DNA of 64,000 bases from Nocardioides insulae DSM 17944. GTDB taxonomy: Bacteria; Actinomycetota; Actinomycetes; Propionibacteriales; Nocardioidaceae. The position numbers and the translations under genes were made by a program. The notes under the pieces were generated by a model, which saw only the letters and a program-made list of their open reading frames with translations, had not been told where the DNA came from and did not search any database. The DNA lies in the NCBI RefSeq assembly GCF_000422825.1, contig NZ_KE383929.1:310001-374000 (forward strand), given 5' to 3'. Positions within the stretch are counted from its first letter, which is position 1, and each line of letters starts with the position of its first letter. Positions 25,403-34,287 of the stretch are shown one piece after another.

Positions 25403-26884
25403 ATGGGCGATGAGGTCGAGGAGCGAGCCTTCTCCTCCGAGGACCGCACCCGGCACCGCGAGAAGATCCGTCGCAGCCTGGACGTCCTGGCCCGGCTGCT
25501 GCGCTCGGAGCGGTTCGAGTCAGCGCGGCCGATGACGGGGATGGAGGTCGAGCTCCATCTCGTCGACGGCCACGGCGACCCAGCCTCGACCAGCGCCGAG
25601 GTGCTGGAGACGCTGGACGACGAGGAGTTCCAGACCGAGCTGGGGCAGTTCAACCTCGAGATCAACCTGCCGCCGGTGCCTCCCGGCGAGGGCGGCCTCG
25701 GCACGCTGGAGGCCGGGCTGCTCCGGCGACTGGCCCGGACCGCCCGTCATGCCCGGGCGCACGACTCCCAGCCGGTGATGATCGGCATCCTGCCGACGCT
25801 CCGCGAGGAGCATCTCCAGCAGCGATACCTCAGCGACGACCCACGCTACCGACTGCTGGAGAAGCAGATCCTCCGCGACCGCGGCGAACACCTGCGGATC
25901 CGGATCTCCGGCCGGGAGCGGGTCGATCTCACCTCGGACACGATCATGCCCGAGGCCGCATGCACGAGCGCGCAGTTCCACGTCCAGGTGCGCCCGGAGG
26001 AGTTCGGCCAGTACTGGAACGCGGCGCAGGCCATCGCCGGCTTCCAGCTCGCGGTGGGCGCCAACTCGCCGTACCTCCTCGGCCAGGAGCTGTGGCGCGA
26101 GACCCGGATCCCACTGTTCGAGCAGGCGACCGACACCAGGCGCGAGGAGTTGAAGGCCCAGGGGGTACGCCCGCGGGTCTGGTTCGGGGAGCGCTGGATC
26201 ACCTCCGTGTTCGACCTGTTCGAGGAGAACGTGCGCTTCTTCCCGGCGCTCCTGCCGGTGCTCGAGGACGAGGACCCCGTGGCGGTGCTGGACGACGGCG
26301 GGGTGCCGACCCTGCCGGAACTGCGCCTGCACAACGGCACCGTGTATCGGTGGAACAGACCCGTCTACGACGTGGTGGACGACGGGGACGGGCCGGTCCC
26401 GCACCTCCGCGTCGAGAACCGGGTACTCGCGGCCGGCCCGACCGTCCTGGACACGATGGCCAACCACGCCTTCTTCCTCGGCCTCGTGCGCGCCCTCGCC
26501 GAGGCGCCCCGATCGGTGTGGACCCGGATGCCCTTCGAGATCGCCGAGCAGAACTTCCACCTCGCCGCGCGGCTCGGAGTCGACGCGCAACTGGCCTGGC
26601 CGGAGCACGGCCAGGCCCCCGCCACCGAGATCGTGCTCCGAGAACTGCTCCCGCTGGCCCACAGTGGCCTGAGCTCCTGGGGCGTCGATCAGGCCACCGC
26701 CGGGCGTCTGCTGGGTGTCATCGAGGGCCGCTGCGAGCGCCGGACGAACGGCGCGGCCTGGTTCGTCGGCCGTGTGCGTGAGCGGCTCGATGCCGGGGAG
26801 GACCGGCACACCGCTCAGCGCGCCGCCCTCCTGGAGTACTGCCGCAGAGCGGACACCGGCGACCCCGTCCACACCTGGGTGTGA
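25403..26884 (+). CDS. Glutamate-cysteine ligase family (GCS2-like) protein
   Basis: 493 residues. Seen: MTGMEVELHLVDG near 43-55 (GCS2-type glutamate-site Glu residues), FQTELGQFNLEINLPP near 75-90, a CTSAQFHVQV segment near 187-196, and GANSPYLLGQELWRETR near 217-233. These match the carboxylate-amine ligase fold. The actual product is unknown: it could ligate glutamate to an amine rather than cysteine. The ATG follows GAGGGGGC. It stands as a single gene facing the DUF3352 gene. Confidence 0.82.
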   Translation: MGDEVEERAFSSEDRTRHREKIRRSLDVLARLLRSERFESARPMTGMEVELHLVDGHGDPASTSAEVLETLDDEEFQTELGQFNLEINLPPVPPGEGGLGTLEAGLLRRLARTARHARAHDSQPVMIGILPTLREEHLQQRYLSDDPRYRLLEKQILRDRGEHLRIRISGRERVDLTSDTIMPEAACTSAQFHVQVRPEEFGQYWNAAQAIAGFQLAVGANSPYLLGQELWRETRIPLFEQATDTRREELKAQGVRPRVWFGERWITSVFDLFEENVRFFPALLPVLEDEDPVAVLDDGGVPTLPELRLHNGTVYRWNRPVYDVVDDGDGPVPHLRVENRVLAAGPTVLDTMANHAFFLGLVRALAEAPRSVWTRMPFEIAEQNFHLAARLGVDAQLAWPEHGQAPATEIVLRELLPLAHSGLSSWGVDQATAGRLLGVIEGRCERRTNGAAWFVGRVRERLDAGEDRHTAQRAALLEYCRRADTGDPVHTWV

Positions 26885-26924
26885 GCCGCCCGAGGTGGTG
26901 CGACGGGGTGCCGGAGGGTCGCGC

Positions 26925-28613
26925 TCAGTCGGTCGTGAGGCGCAGCAGGCCGTGGGTGACGTCGCCGTCGGCCCAACTGCTCGCGCCCAGTGCGTCGAGC
27001 GGCTCGACGTTGGCGATCACCTCGGCCGGAGCTCCGCCGCTCTCCAGCACGTCGGTGAGCCAGCCATCGGCCGCGTCGAAGTTGACGTAGAGCAGGCCGG
27101 TGGCGTCGCCCTGATCGGGGATGACGTCGCGGTAGGCGTCGGTGTCTCCGAGCCCGCCGTCCTCGAGCAGCATGGCGAGGTAGTCGGGGTCGGGTCCGAT
27201 GGCGACGACGTCGCCCTCCCCGCTGGACCCGAGCACGCTCCCGGTGGGATCGATCTGGGGACGGACCTTGTCCAGCACCCCCTCGATCTCAGCCGGGTCA
27301 CCCTCGACCTTCAGCCCGATGGGAAGGGCGGAGGGGTCGGTGGCTCCGGACAGGGCCTCGGGATCGATGTCACCGTCGAGCGCGAGCGCGGCGGACTCGC
27401 CGAGGAGCGCTTCGGCGTCGTCGGGGAGGTCGAGGCCGGTCGCGGCCTCCGCCTGTGTGAGGAGCTCGTCGGCGGACATACCGGTCGACTCCGCGAGGGA
27501 GTCGAGGACCTGGTCCACCCAGCCGTCGGCGAGCCCCACCCCCAGCGCCACCGACGTGCTCTCCGGGAGGGTGGCGACCATGTCGCCAGCCCGCCCGGAG
27601 GAGAGCGACTCCTCCGCGGCGCCTTCGAGGCCCGAGGCCACCTCGATCTCCACGCCGCCGTCGGCGAAGCGCAGCGTGCCGGCGAACCCCTGGAAGGAGT
27701 CGGCCGGGTCGGCGGTCGACTCGTCGGAGACGGGGCTCTCCCCGAGGAGACCGAGCCCCTGCCCCATCCCGCCGAGATCTTCGAAGTACTTGCTCGCGGC
27801 GGGTGCGGCGTACACCGTCGCGATCCCCGGGTCGCCCGCCTCACCGGTCCAGTGCTGGAAGTCCGAGTCGGAGGCGAGGTCGCCGTCCGCGGTCGCCGCC
27901 ACGATCTCCTCGGCCACCTCGGTGCTATCGGCCAGGACGACCCAGCCATCGCTGAAGGCCCATCCGGAGTCACCATCAGCGGCGCAGGTGGTCAGCGCGG
28001 CCTCGGTGGCTTCCTCGTCATCGGTCTGGAGCACGATCGCAGTCGCCGGCTCCTCCCCGCCCAGGTCCACCGCGGCCGCACCGGCCCTGTGACCGAGCCA
28101 CGGCTCGATGTCCTGGTCGTAGTCGAGCCCCTCGCAGGAGGAGTCGGCCTGGATCTTCTCGAAGAGCCACTTCCTGATGTCGTCATCCGCGCCCAGGTCG
28201 AGTTGCTCGTCGAGCCCCGGGAACTTCTTCAGTGTCTCCAGTGCCGCGATCTTCTGGCCACCGTTCGGGTCGAGGTCGACACCCACGTAGCCGATCGTGC
28301 CCGCCGGGAGCGCCTCGGCCGGCTGAGCACCCGTACTGAGGAACGCCATCGCCGCCCAGGCACCGCCGCCGATCAGGGCGACCCCGGCCACGGATCCCGC
28401 GATCACGGCGATCGTCGCGCCCCGACGTCGGCCTCGTCCTCCGCCGGCGCCACCACCGGGCGGGGGCCCGTACGCCGGACCCGCGGGCGGCGGACCCATC
28501 GGTGGCGGGCCCATCGGCCCTCCCAACGGCGCCCTGGAGGAAGGCGGACCTGCGGGCGGGGGGCCTGCGGGCGGTGGGCCTGCGGGCGGTGGCGGCAGCG
28601 GGTTGTCGGACAT
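26925..28613 (-). CDS. DUF3352 membrane-anchored protein
   Basis: 562 residues. A Pro/Gly-rich cytoplasmic N-terminus (about 1-62, repeats of PPAGP) is followed by an Arg cluster and one TM segment (ATIAVIAGSVAGVALIGGGAWAAMAF, about 66-91). The large extracytoplasmic DUF3352 domain is rich in Asp/Glu (about 100-562). Two cysteines in the domain (SSCEGL, TTCAAD) could form a disulfide. Function unknown. The ATG at 28613 follows GAGGGGAA, and TAGCCT about 30 bp upstream is a plausible -10. Confidence 0.88.
   Translation of the reverse strand: MSDNPLPPPPAGPPPAGPPPAGPPSSRAPLGGPMGPPPMGPPPAGPAYGPPPGGGAGGGRGRRRGATIAVIAGSVAGVALIGGGAWAAMAFLSTGAQPAEALPAGTIGYVGVDLDPNGGQKIAALETLKKFPGLDEQLDLGADDDIRKWLFEKIQADSSCEGLDYDQDIEPWLGHRAGAAAVDLGGEEPATAIVLQTDDEEATEAALTTCAADGDSGWAFSDGWVVLADSTEVAEEIVAATADGDLASDSDFQHWTGEAGDPGIATVYAAPAASKYFEDLGGMGQGLGLLGESPVSDESTADPADSFQGFAGTLRFADGGVEIEVASGLEGAAEESLSSGRAGDMVATLPESTSVALGVGLADGWVDQVLDSLAESTGMSADELLTQAEAATGLDLPDDAEALLGESAALALDGDIDPEALSGATDPSALPIGLKVEGDPAEIEGVLDKVRPQIDPTGSVLGSSGEGDVVAIGPDPDYLAMLLEDGGLGDTDAYRDVIPDQGDATGLLYVNFDAADGWLTDVLESGGAPAEVIANVEPLDALGASSWADGDVTHGLLRLTTD
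28546..28590 (-). repeat. 3 x 15-bp tandem repeat encoding PPAGP units
   Basis: Three head-to-tail 15-bp units (GGGCCTGCGGGCGGT and close variants on the plus strand) near the 5' end of the DUF3352 gene. Being a multiple of 3, copy changes would keep the frame. Confidence 0.8.
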
Positions 28614-28780
28614 GGCTTCCCCTCGGTCGGTGCGTACGTCGCGAGGCTACCCAGGCACGCCGACTTCAATCCGGCCTGATCGGGCTGCCTCGGATCCGAC
28701 CCGCGCGAGGTCCGGACGCGGCCCGGTCGGAGGCGATCCACCGCGCGAGGCGACCGGAGTTCGGCGGCGGCGCGTGCCGG

Positions 28781-29479
28781 TCAGGCGGGCGGGGATTGGC
28801 TGGGCAGCCGACGGGTGAGGACCAGGTCCTCGGCCACCTCGCGGAGTTTGCGGTTGTGGTCCTGGGAGTAGCGCCGCAACACCTGGAAGGACTGGTCGGC
28901 GTCGAGGCCGAACCGCTCCATCAGGATGCCCTGCGCCTGCCCGATCCGCTTACGGGTGTCCAGAGCGATCCGCAGATTGGTCTCCTGGAGAGTCGTGGCC
29001 AGCGCCACCGCGGCGTGCCTCCCGAAGACGTGGGCGAAGGCGACCTCGTCCTCGGAGAACTCGCGGCTCTGCTCCCAGAACAGATTGAGCGCGCCGACCC
29101 GGCGGCCGCCGACATCGGGCAGGGAGATGGCCAGCACGCTGGCGACACCGAGGGCGGCCGCCCTCGGACCCCACTTCGGCCAGCGCGGGTCGGTGGCGAG
29201 TCGCGGTGCCCGAAGGGTCTCTCCCTCCCAGGCGCTGTCGACACAGCTGCCCTCCTTGAGCTCGTACTGCAGCTCGTCCACCTTCACCACGACGTCGGAG
29301 GTGGGTGCCACCGTCTTGAGCCGCCCGCCACGTTGGATGAGCGTGATCCCGGCATGGTCGGCGTCCAGCTGCTCCCGCGCGTAGCCCACCACCTGCTCGG
29401 CCGTCTCGGTCACGGAAGGGGCGGCGTGCAGTTCGGCGGCGAGCCTGGCGAACTCCTCGGCGTTCAGATCTGAGCTCAT
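28781..29479 (-). CDS. GAF-ANTAR domain regulator (putative RNA-binding antiterminator)
   Basis: 232 residues. GAF domain about 15-165 (VGYAREQLDADHAGITLIQ, GSCVDSAW, IGALNLFWEQ-like core VGALNLFWEQ). A C-terminal ANTAR domain covers about 170-225 (RKRIGQAQGILMERFGLDADQSFQVLRRYSQ) with the usual Ala-Gln/Gly-Ile pattern and conserved hydrophobics. Such proteins sense a small molecule or another signal through GAF and bind paired RNA hairpins through ANTAR. No typical dual hexaloop target was found nearby. The ATG at 29479 has AGGAGAAG upstream. Confidence 0.92.
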   Translation of the reverse strand: MSSDLNAEEFARLAAELHAAPSVTETAEQVVGYAREQLDADHAGITLIQRGGRLKTVAPTSDVVVKVDELQYELKEGSCVDSAWEGETLRAPRLATDPRWPKWGPRAAALGVASVLAISLPDVGGRRVGALNLFWEQSREFSEDEVAFAHVFGRHAAVALATTLQETNLRIALDTRKRIGQAQGILMERFGLDADQSFQVLRRYSQDHNRKLREVAEDLVLTRRLPSQSPPA

Positions 29480-29645
29480 CCGTCTTCTCCTGGTCCTGGA
29501 GCGCACCTGAATTCTCCCACCCGGCCGCTTCCAGACCAACCAGTGGCGCAGTGATCTTGTCATGCCCCGGACGTGCATGGCACCTGCCTGGCTGGGTACT
29601 CGGGACCAAGGTCGAAGCAGAGTGCGCACACCGACATTCGGCTCA

Positions 29646-29680
29646 GGCTTCGGGCGTCCAGACCAGTGGCGCCCGAAGCC
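29646..29680. repeat. Inverted repeat (11-bp arms) in the GAF-ANTAR upstream region
   Basis: GGCTTCGGGCG at 29646-29656 pairs perfectly with 29670-29680 (13-nt loop). It lies between the divergent GAF-ANTAR gene and the 131-aa gene. Operator or hairpin; role unknown. Confidence 0.5.
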
Positions 29681-29769
29681 GTCGCGGCGACGTGTTCGAC
29701 GGCGATCCGGCCTCGACACGGCACCGGCCCACCCACCCGACCGGATCGAGGACCGGGCATCCTGGAGGG

Positions 29770-30165
29770 GTGCGATTCACCGAGAACGAACTCACCGCGG
29801 CGCTGACGGGCGCGGCGAAGGCCGTGGTGGCCGCGGACCGGAAGCACCGCAAGCGCGGCGCCGACATCGACGAGGTCTGGGACGGGATGGACCGCTACCA
29901 GCGCTTCACCATGCTCGACGCGCTCGGCAGCCAGATCCTGCCGGTCCTGGTGGCGCTGCCGGACGTCGAGGTCGAGCCGGGCACCCGGCCCACCTTCACC
30001 GAGCAGCAGGTCAAGGACACCGTGACCGACCTGGTGGGTGAGGAGCACGGCAGGCTGCGCCGCGCCGTACTCATCAAGTCCCGCATCGCGCTCGTGCAGA
30101 CCGCCCTGGCGCACGTACCCCCGCGGCTGGATCCCGACGCGATCCTTCCCACCGACGGGCTCTAG
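29770..30165 (+). CDS. Conserved hypothetical protein
   Basis: 131 residues, mixed helix, no TM segment. Seen: a KHRKRGADIDEVWDGMDRYQRFTMLDALGSQ block and a C-terminal VPPRLDPDAILPTDGL. The GTG at 29770 has GGAGG almost adjoining it, and CATCCT plus 6 nt before it, so it may be leaderless. A family name is not recognised. It faces the cytochrome b561-like gene tail to tail across 49 bp. Confidence 0.7.
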   Translation: MRFTENELTAALTGAAKAVVAADRKHRKRGADIDEVWDGMDRYQRFTMLDALGSQILPVLVALPDVEVEPGTRPTFTEQQVKDTVTDLVGEEHGRLRRAVLIKSRIALVQTALAHVPPRLDPDAILPTDGL

Positions 30166-30214
30166 TCCGAGTCCGTTCCGCGCTGCCGCCCGCCGGAAGG
30201 CTCGCCTCTCCGGG

Positions 30215-30892
30215 TCAGCGCGCGACCTCCCCGGCTTCGCGAGCGCGGTACGACGTCCCGCCGCCGGGGAGCATCCGCGGCAGCAATCGGTTGCCGACCA
30301 CCGTGCCGACGTGCACGGCCAGCGCCGCGAAGAAGGCGAGGTGGCCGCCGATGTGCACCCACACGGGCCCGCCGGCGATCAGCACGAGTCCGGTGACGGG
30401 GACCGCGACCTGGAGGCTGAGCATCGTCCGCTCCGTCACCTGGACCAGGCGCCTTCGGGTCGGGTTCAGCCGGGGAGACCAGGGCGGGAGCGGGGTGCTC
30501 GCCCGCCAGACCAGCCGGAGCAACGCCAACCCGAGGATGAGGAGTCCGAGCAGGATGTGGGTCTCCGGGAGCGAGAGCCCGTCGGCGAACCCGTCACCGC
30601 CCGAGGTCAGCTCCGCCCAGGCGGTGCCGAGGGTGTCGTCGGCCTCGTCCTCGAGGCGGTCCTGCCCGGCCTCGCAGCGCTCCTCCAGTCGATCCAGGCG
30701 GGCCTGCTCCGCATCGGTCGTGTCGCCGCCGCTGCGCCCCTCACCCGGCGGGTCACACTCGACCTCCGGCACGTCTGTCTCCGTCGACATCAGGTAGCCG
30801 ACGCCGAACTGGGCAGCGAAGGCAAGCACGGTCGACCAGTGCAGGGTCTTGGTCACCGCGCCGTAGCCGTGCGGGCCGTTGCGCAGTCGCAT
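30215..30892 (-). CDS. Cytochrome b561-like membrane protein with long charged loop
   Basis: 225 residues, four TM helices. The heme-ligand-type histidines are KTLHWSTVLAF in TM1 (H18), LPETHILLGLLILGL before TM2, and HIGGHLAFFAALAVHVG in TM4. Unusual is a roughly 75-residue extracytoplasmic insert between TM1 and TM2, very acidic and coiled-coil-like (EQARLDRLEERCEAGQDRL) with two cysteines. It is probably a di-heme quinone-linked or superoxide-type oxidoreductase. The ATG at 30892 is the only suitable start. Confidence 0.86.
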   Translation of the reverse strand: MRLRNGPHGYGAVTKTLHWSTVLAFAAQFGVGYLMSTETDVPEVECDPPGEGRSGGDTTDAEQARLDRLEERCEAGQDRLEDEADDTLGTAWAELTSGGDGFADGLSLPETHILLGLLILGLALLRLVWRASTPLPPWSPRLNPTRRRLVQVTERTMLSLQVAVPVTGLVLIAGGPVWVHIGGHLAFFAALAVHVGTVVGNRLLPRMLPGGGTSYRAREAGEVAR

Positions 30893-31028
30893 GGTCCAGT
30901 TGTAGCCGACTCGCGCACCGGTGTGGGCGGCAGTGGGTAGCGTGCCAGCCGGGAGCCGGTTCGTGCGACGGTTCGGTCCGAGGGTGCGACCACGGCTCCC
31001 ATCACCCATCCCCTGCCGAGGAGGATCC

Positions 31029-32786
31029 ATGGATGCCAGTCCCGACAGCGCCCTCGACACCGGAGCGGTGGACGCGCTCTTCGCCCGACGCTTCGCGGAG
31101 GGGCTGACGCCGGGCCAGGTGCACGGGGTGGTGCGCGGCTCGGCGCTGATCCACGTGGGCTCCTCGGGTACGACGCGACCCGGCCCGGCGGGCGGCGTGC
31201 TGCCGGGGCCCGACCACGTGTTTCGGATCGCCTCGATGTCGAAGTCGTTCACCGCGGCGGCCCTGTTGCTCCTCCGCGACCGCGGGCACCTGGATCTGGA
31301 CGACGCGGTGGCGCAGTACGTCCCGGAACTGGTCGACCAACCGCCGTACGCGCCCGACAGCCCGGCCCTGACCCTGCGGCATCTGCTCACCATGAGTGGT
31401 GGGCTGCTGACCGACGACCCGTGGGGGGACCGCCAGGAGTCGCTGAGCCATGCGGAGTTCGGCACCTTCCTCGACGGCGGGTTCACCATCGGTGCCCACC
31501 CCGGCACCCGGTTCGAGTACTCCAACCTCGGCTACGCGATCCTCGGCCGGGTGATCGAGCAGGTGGTCGCCGAGACCAGCGGTATCCCGCCGGAGGGTGC
31601 ACACCGCATCCTGATCGAGCGGGAGCTGTTGGCCCCACTCGGCATGACCGCCACCCGGTACGACGCAGCCGCGGTCGGTCCCGCCCTGGTGGCCGGCCAC
31701 GTCAAACGCGCCGAGGAGTGGGTCGAGCTGGCCCCGACCCCGCCCGGTGCCTTCTCCGCGATGGGTGGGCTGCACAGCACGCTGGGCGATCTGGCCCGCT
31801 GGGTGGGCGGGTTCGTCAGCGCCTTCGACCCCGCTCCGGATGACCACCCGCTGTCCAAGGCCGCGCGGCGCGAGATGCAGCAACTGCACCGGTTCGCCGG
31901 CGTGAACGGCGAACTCACGGTGCCGGCGGCGCACGCCGTGCCGAGCCTCGGCGCGACCGCCAACGGCTACGGCTTCGGCCTGTTCGTCACCCACGACTCC
32001 GACCTCGGGCACCTGGTCCACCACGCCGGCGGCTACCCCGGCTACGGCTCGCGGATGCTGTGGCATCCCGCCACCGGGCTGGGAGTGGTGACCCTCAGCA
32101 ACGCCACCTATGCCGGCGCCTACGACCAGGCCATGGACGCGCTCAGGCTGCTGGTCCGGGGGGCCGCTCGGGGCGGGCCCGCGCCCGTCGTACCGGCGAC
32201 GTTGGACAGCGTGGTGGCGGCCTCCGATCGGCTGGCCGCGCACGCCACCGGGGCGGCCCTCACGCCCTTCGCCGACCCGGACCACTTCGCCGAGAACGTC
32301 GAACAGGACGTGCCGGACGCCGAACGCCACCGACTGCTCGAGGCGGCCCACGCACGCGCCGGCACGGTCGATCCGCCGGACGCCACTCCGGCGGTGTGGA
32401 GCCGCGCGATGGCGCACGCGGGATGGGTGCTGCCGGCCGCCGAGGGGCACTACGAGCTCGAACTGCTGCTCAGCCCCGAGGCCCATCCGCGCATCCAGCA
32501 ACTCCGGGTCACCGCGTTGCCGACGCTGGGGGCGGAGGAACTGTTGCGGGCCCGCACCGCCCTCGAGGCCGAGGAGCCGGTCGCCGTGCTGCTACGCGCC
32601 TTCGGCCCTCCCGTCCTGGTCGAGCGCCCGGTCCGGGTGGGCGCGGACGGCACCGAGCTGCTCGTCTCCGCCGGTCACACCTGGTGGCAGGTACTGCTCG
32701 CCCCCGGCACCGTGACCCTCACCCCCCATCCCACGTCCGCCTACCCCCGCCTGCGCGTCCTGGCCGCCGCGCTGCGGGAGCGGTGA
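31029..32786 (+). CDS. Serine hydrolase, beta-lactamase / D-alanyl carboxypeptidase class C-like
   Basis: 585 residues. Seen: the SxxK motif in FRIASMSKSF near 70, the YxN motif in FEYSNLGYAILG near 162, and the HxG-type motif in VHHAGGYPGYGS near 335. A C-terminal domain (about 400-585) has no recognised function. There is no N-terminal signal peptide, so it is probably cytoplasmic; an esterase or aminopeptidase role is as likely as a cell-wall one. The ATG follows GAGGAGGATCC. The next hydrolase gene starts 76 bp downstream. Confidence 0.9.
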   Translation: MDASPDSALDTGAVDALFARRFAEGLTPGQVHGVVRGSALIHVGSSGTTRPGPAGGVLPGPDHVFRIASMSKSFTAAALLLLRDRGHLDLDDAVAQYVPELVDQPPYAPDSPALTLRHLLTMSGGLLTDDPWGDRQESLSHAEFGTFLDGGFTIGAHPGTRFEYSNLGYAILGRVIEQVVAETSGIPPEGAHRILIERELLAPLGMTATRYDAAAVGPALVAGHVKRAEEWVELAPTPPGAFSAMGGLHSTLGDLARWVGGFVSAFDPAPDDHPLSKAARREMQQLHRFAGVNGELTVPAAHAVPSLGATANGYGFGLFVTHDSDLGHLVHHAGGYPGYGSRMLWHPATGLGVVTLSNATYAGAYDQAMDALRLLVRGAARGGPAPVVPATLDSVVAASDRLAAHATGAALTPFADPDHFAENVEQDVPDAERHRLLEAAHARAGTVDPPDATPAVWSRAMAHAGWVLPAAEGHYELELLLSPEAHPRIQQLRVTALPTLGAEELLRARTALEAEEPVAVLLRAFGPPVLVERPVRVGADGTELLVSAGHTWWQVLLAPGTVTLTPHPTSAYPRLRVLAAALRER

Positions 32787-32862
32787 AACCCCCGATCGCC
32801 GCGTGCCAGGCCCGAGACGTCCCGCCGGACCGCCGGCGGGCACCCGCCCCCGAGGAACGACG

Positions 32863-33756
32863 ATGGTGCAGGTCCCCAGCCGGGTGTTGCCGGCGTACTT
32901 CCGCTTGATCGGCGCGCAGCGCAAGTTCGCCTCCCGTTCGGAGGCGGCCAAGCATCTGGCCGCCTCGGCAATGCGGCCGGCGACGTACGGGCCTCCGCGC
33001 AGGCTGCGTGGCGACGTGACCGTCGAGGTGGAGCAGCGGGAGGGGTGGCCCGTCTACACGGTGCTCCCCCGCACCGGGCGACCGCGGGGCGGGGTGGTCT
33101 ACCTCCACGGAGGTGGGTGGGTGAACCAGATCGTGCGGGAGCACTGGCTGCTGATCACCCAGATCGCCGCCGAGGCCGGCCTCGCCGTCACGGTGCCGAT
33201 CTATCCGCTGATCCCCTTCGGCCAGGCGGCCGAGGTGGTCACCACGAGCGCCCGGCTGTGGCTCGAGGCCGCGCAGCGCTACGGTCCGACGGCGCTGGCC
33301 GGCGACTCCGCCGGCGGGCAGATCGCACTGTCCACCGCGATCCTGCTGAGGGACGAGTACGACGCCGCCGTCCCGTCCCTGCTGATCTCGCCGGCGCTGG
33401 ACCTGGAACTGACCAACCCCGAGGTAGACCTCGTGCAGCCGAGCGACCCGTGGCTGGGGCGGGAGGGCGGCGTGTTCTTCGCGGATGTCTGGCGCGGGGA
33501 CCGTGACTGGCGGGACCCGTTGGTGAGCCCGCTCTTCGGCGACCTCGCCGGGCTGGGCCCGCTGAGCGTCTTCACCGGCACCCGGGACATCCTCAACCCG
33601 GATGCCCGCCTGCTGCGCGACCGCGCCCGGGCGGCAGGTGTCGAGGTCGACTTCCAGGAGGCCCCCGGCCTGCTGCACGTCTATCCGCTCACCCCCACCC
33701 CCGAGGGCGCCGCGGCCCGACGCCGGATCGTGGAGACGCTCGGCTCGATCGGCTGA
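32863..33756 (+). CDS. Alpha/beta hydrolase (steryl acetyl hydrolase-like)
   Basis: 297 residues of the HSL/acetyl-hydrolase type. Seen: the oxyanion motif YLHGGGWVN near 85, the nucleophile elbow LAGDSAGGQIA near 146-156, and the Asp and His near FTGTRDILNPDA and GLLHVYPL. The substrate is unknown (small esters or acetylated lipids). The ATG at 32863 follows GAGGAACGACG. It faces the SRPBCC gene, with a hairpin at the junction. Confidence 0.9.
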   Translation: MVQVPSRVLPAYFRLIGAQRKFASRSEAAKHLAASAMRPATYGPPRRLRGDVTVEVEQREGWPVYTVLPRTGRPRGGVVYLHGGGWVNQIVREHWLLITQIAAEAGLAVTVPIYPLIPFGQAAEVVTTSARLWLEAAQRYGPTALAGDSAGGQIALSTAILLRDEYDAAVPSLLISPALDLELTNPEVDLVQPSDPWLGREGGVFFADVWRGDRDWRDPLVSPLFGDLAGLGPLSVFTGTRDILNPDARLLRDRARAAGVEVDFQEAPGLLHVYPLTPTPEGAAARRRIVETLGSIG

Positions 33757-33758
33757 GC

Positions 33759-33799
33759 CGGCAGGGAGGGCACATCGTCCCCGGCCTCACTCCCTGCCG
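33759..33799. terminator. Bidirectional hairpin at the hydrolase / SRPBCC junction
   Basis: 10-bp perfect arms CGGCAGGGAG (33759-33768) and 33790-33799, the second arm overlapping the SRPBCC stop region. No T-run. Confidence 0.45.
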
Positions 33800-34287
33800 T
33801 ACATCAGGGAACCGGGGGTGGTGAGGCGTTGACCGGTCTCCAGGAGGGTCTTGAGCCCGGAGAGGATCATCGGCCAGCCGCCGTAGAGTTCGGCGTTGGC
33901 CGCCTCGGGGAGCTGGTCGTGGATGACGGTGAGGCGGCACGAGTCGCCGACCTGCTCGATCTCCCAGGTGACCCGGGTGGCACCGAGCGACCTGACCTGG
34001 TCGCTCCACAGCGCGGTGAAGGTCTGGACGAGCAGGTGCGGCGGCTCGACGACGAGGTTGTCCCCCTCGCTGATGGCGGTGCCCGGGACGCCGGCGCGGT
34101 AGGTCGATCCGGCGGTCCACTCGGACTCGACCCCGACGCCGAAACTGTACGTGGCGCGAAGATCGGGGTCGACGATCGCCTGCCACAGGCGGTCGGGCGT
34201 GGTCTTGATGTAGATCTCGAACACGGCGGTGTCGCCCACGGGGGCGGTGCCGCGCTGGAACGAGACGGGCGCAATGGTGTCGTTCAC
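33787..34287 (-). CDS. SRPBCC (AHSA1-like) domain protein
   Basis: 166 residues with the START-like fold: FEIYIKTTPDRLWQAIVDPDLRATY near 24-48, VVEPPHLLVQTFTALW, and TRVTWEIEQVGDSCRLTVIHDQLPEA. This is the Aha1/SRPBCC pattern of a small-ligand-binding domain. The GTG start at 34287 overlaps the ArsR stop (GTGA, 4 bp), so the pair is translationally coupled. The pairing of an ArsR regulator with an SRPBCC protein is common in actinobacteria; the ligand is unknown. Confidence 0.9.
   Translation of the reverse strand: MNDTIAPVSFQRGTAPVGDTAVFEIYIKTTPDRLWQAIVDPDLRATYSFGVGVESEWTAGSTYRAGVPGTAISEGDNLVVEPPHLLVQTFTALWSDQVRSLGATRVTWEIEQVGDSCRLTVIHDQLPEAANAELYGGWPMILSGLKTLLETGQRLTTPGSLMYGRE

Noticed and set aside
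29646..29680. ANTAR dual-hairpin target
   Set aside because: Single stem with a 13-nt loop; ANTAR sites have two stems with hexanucleotide loops.
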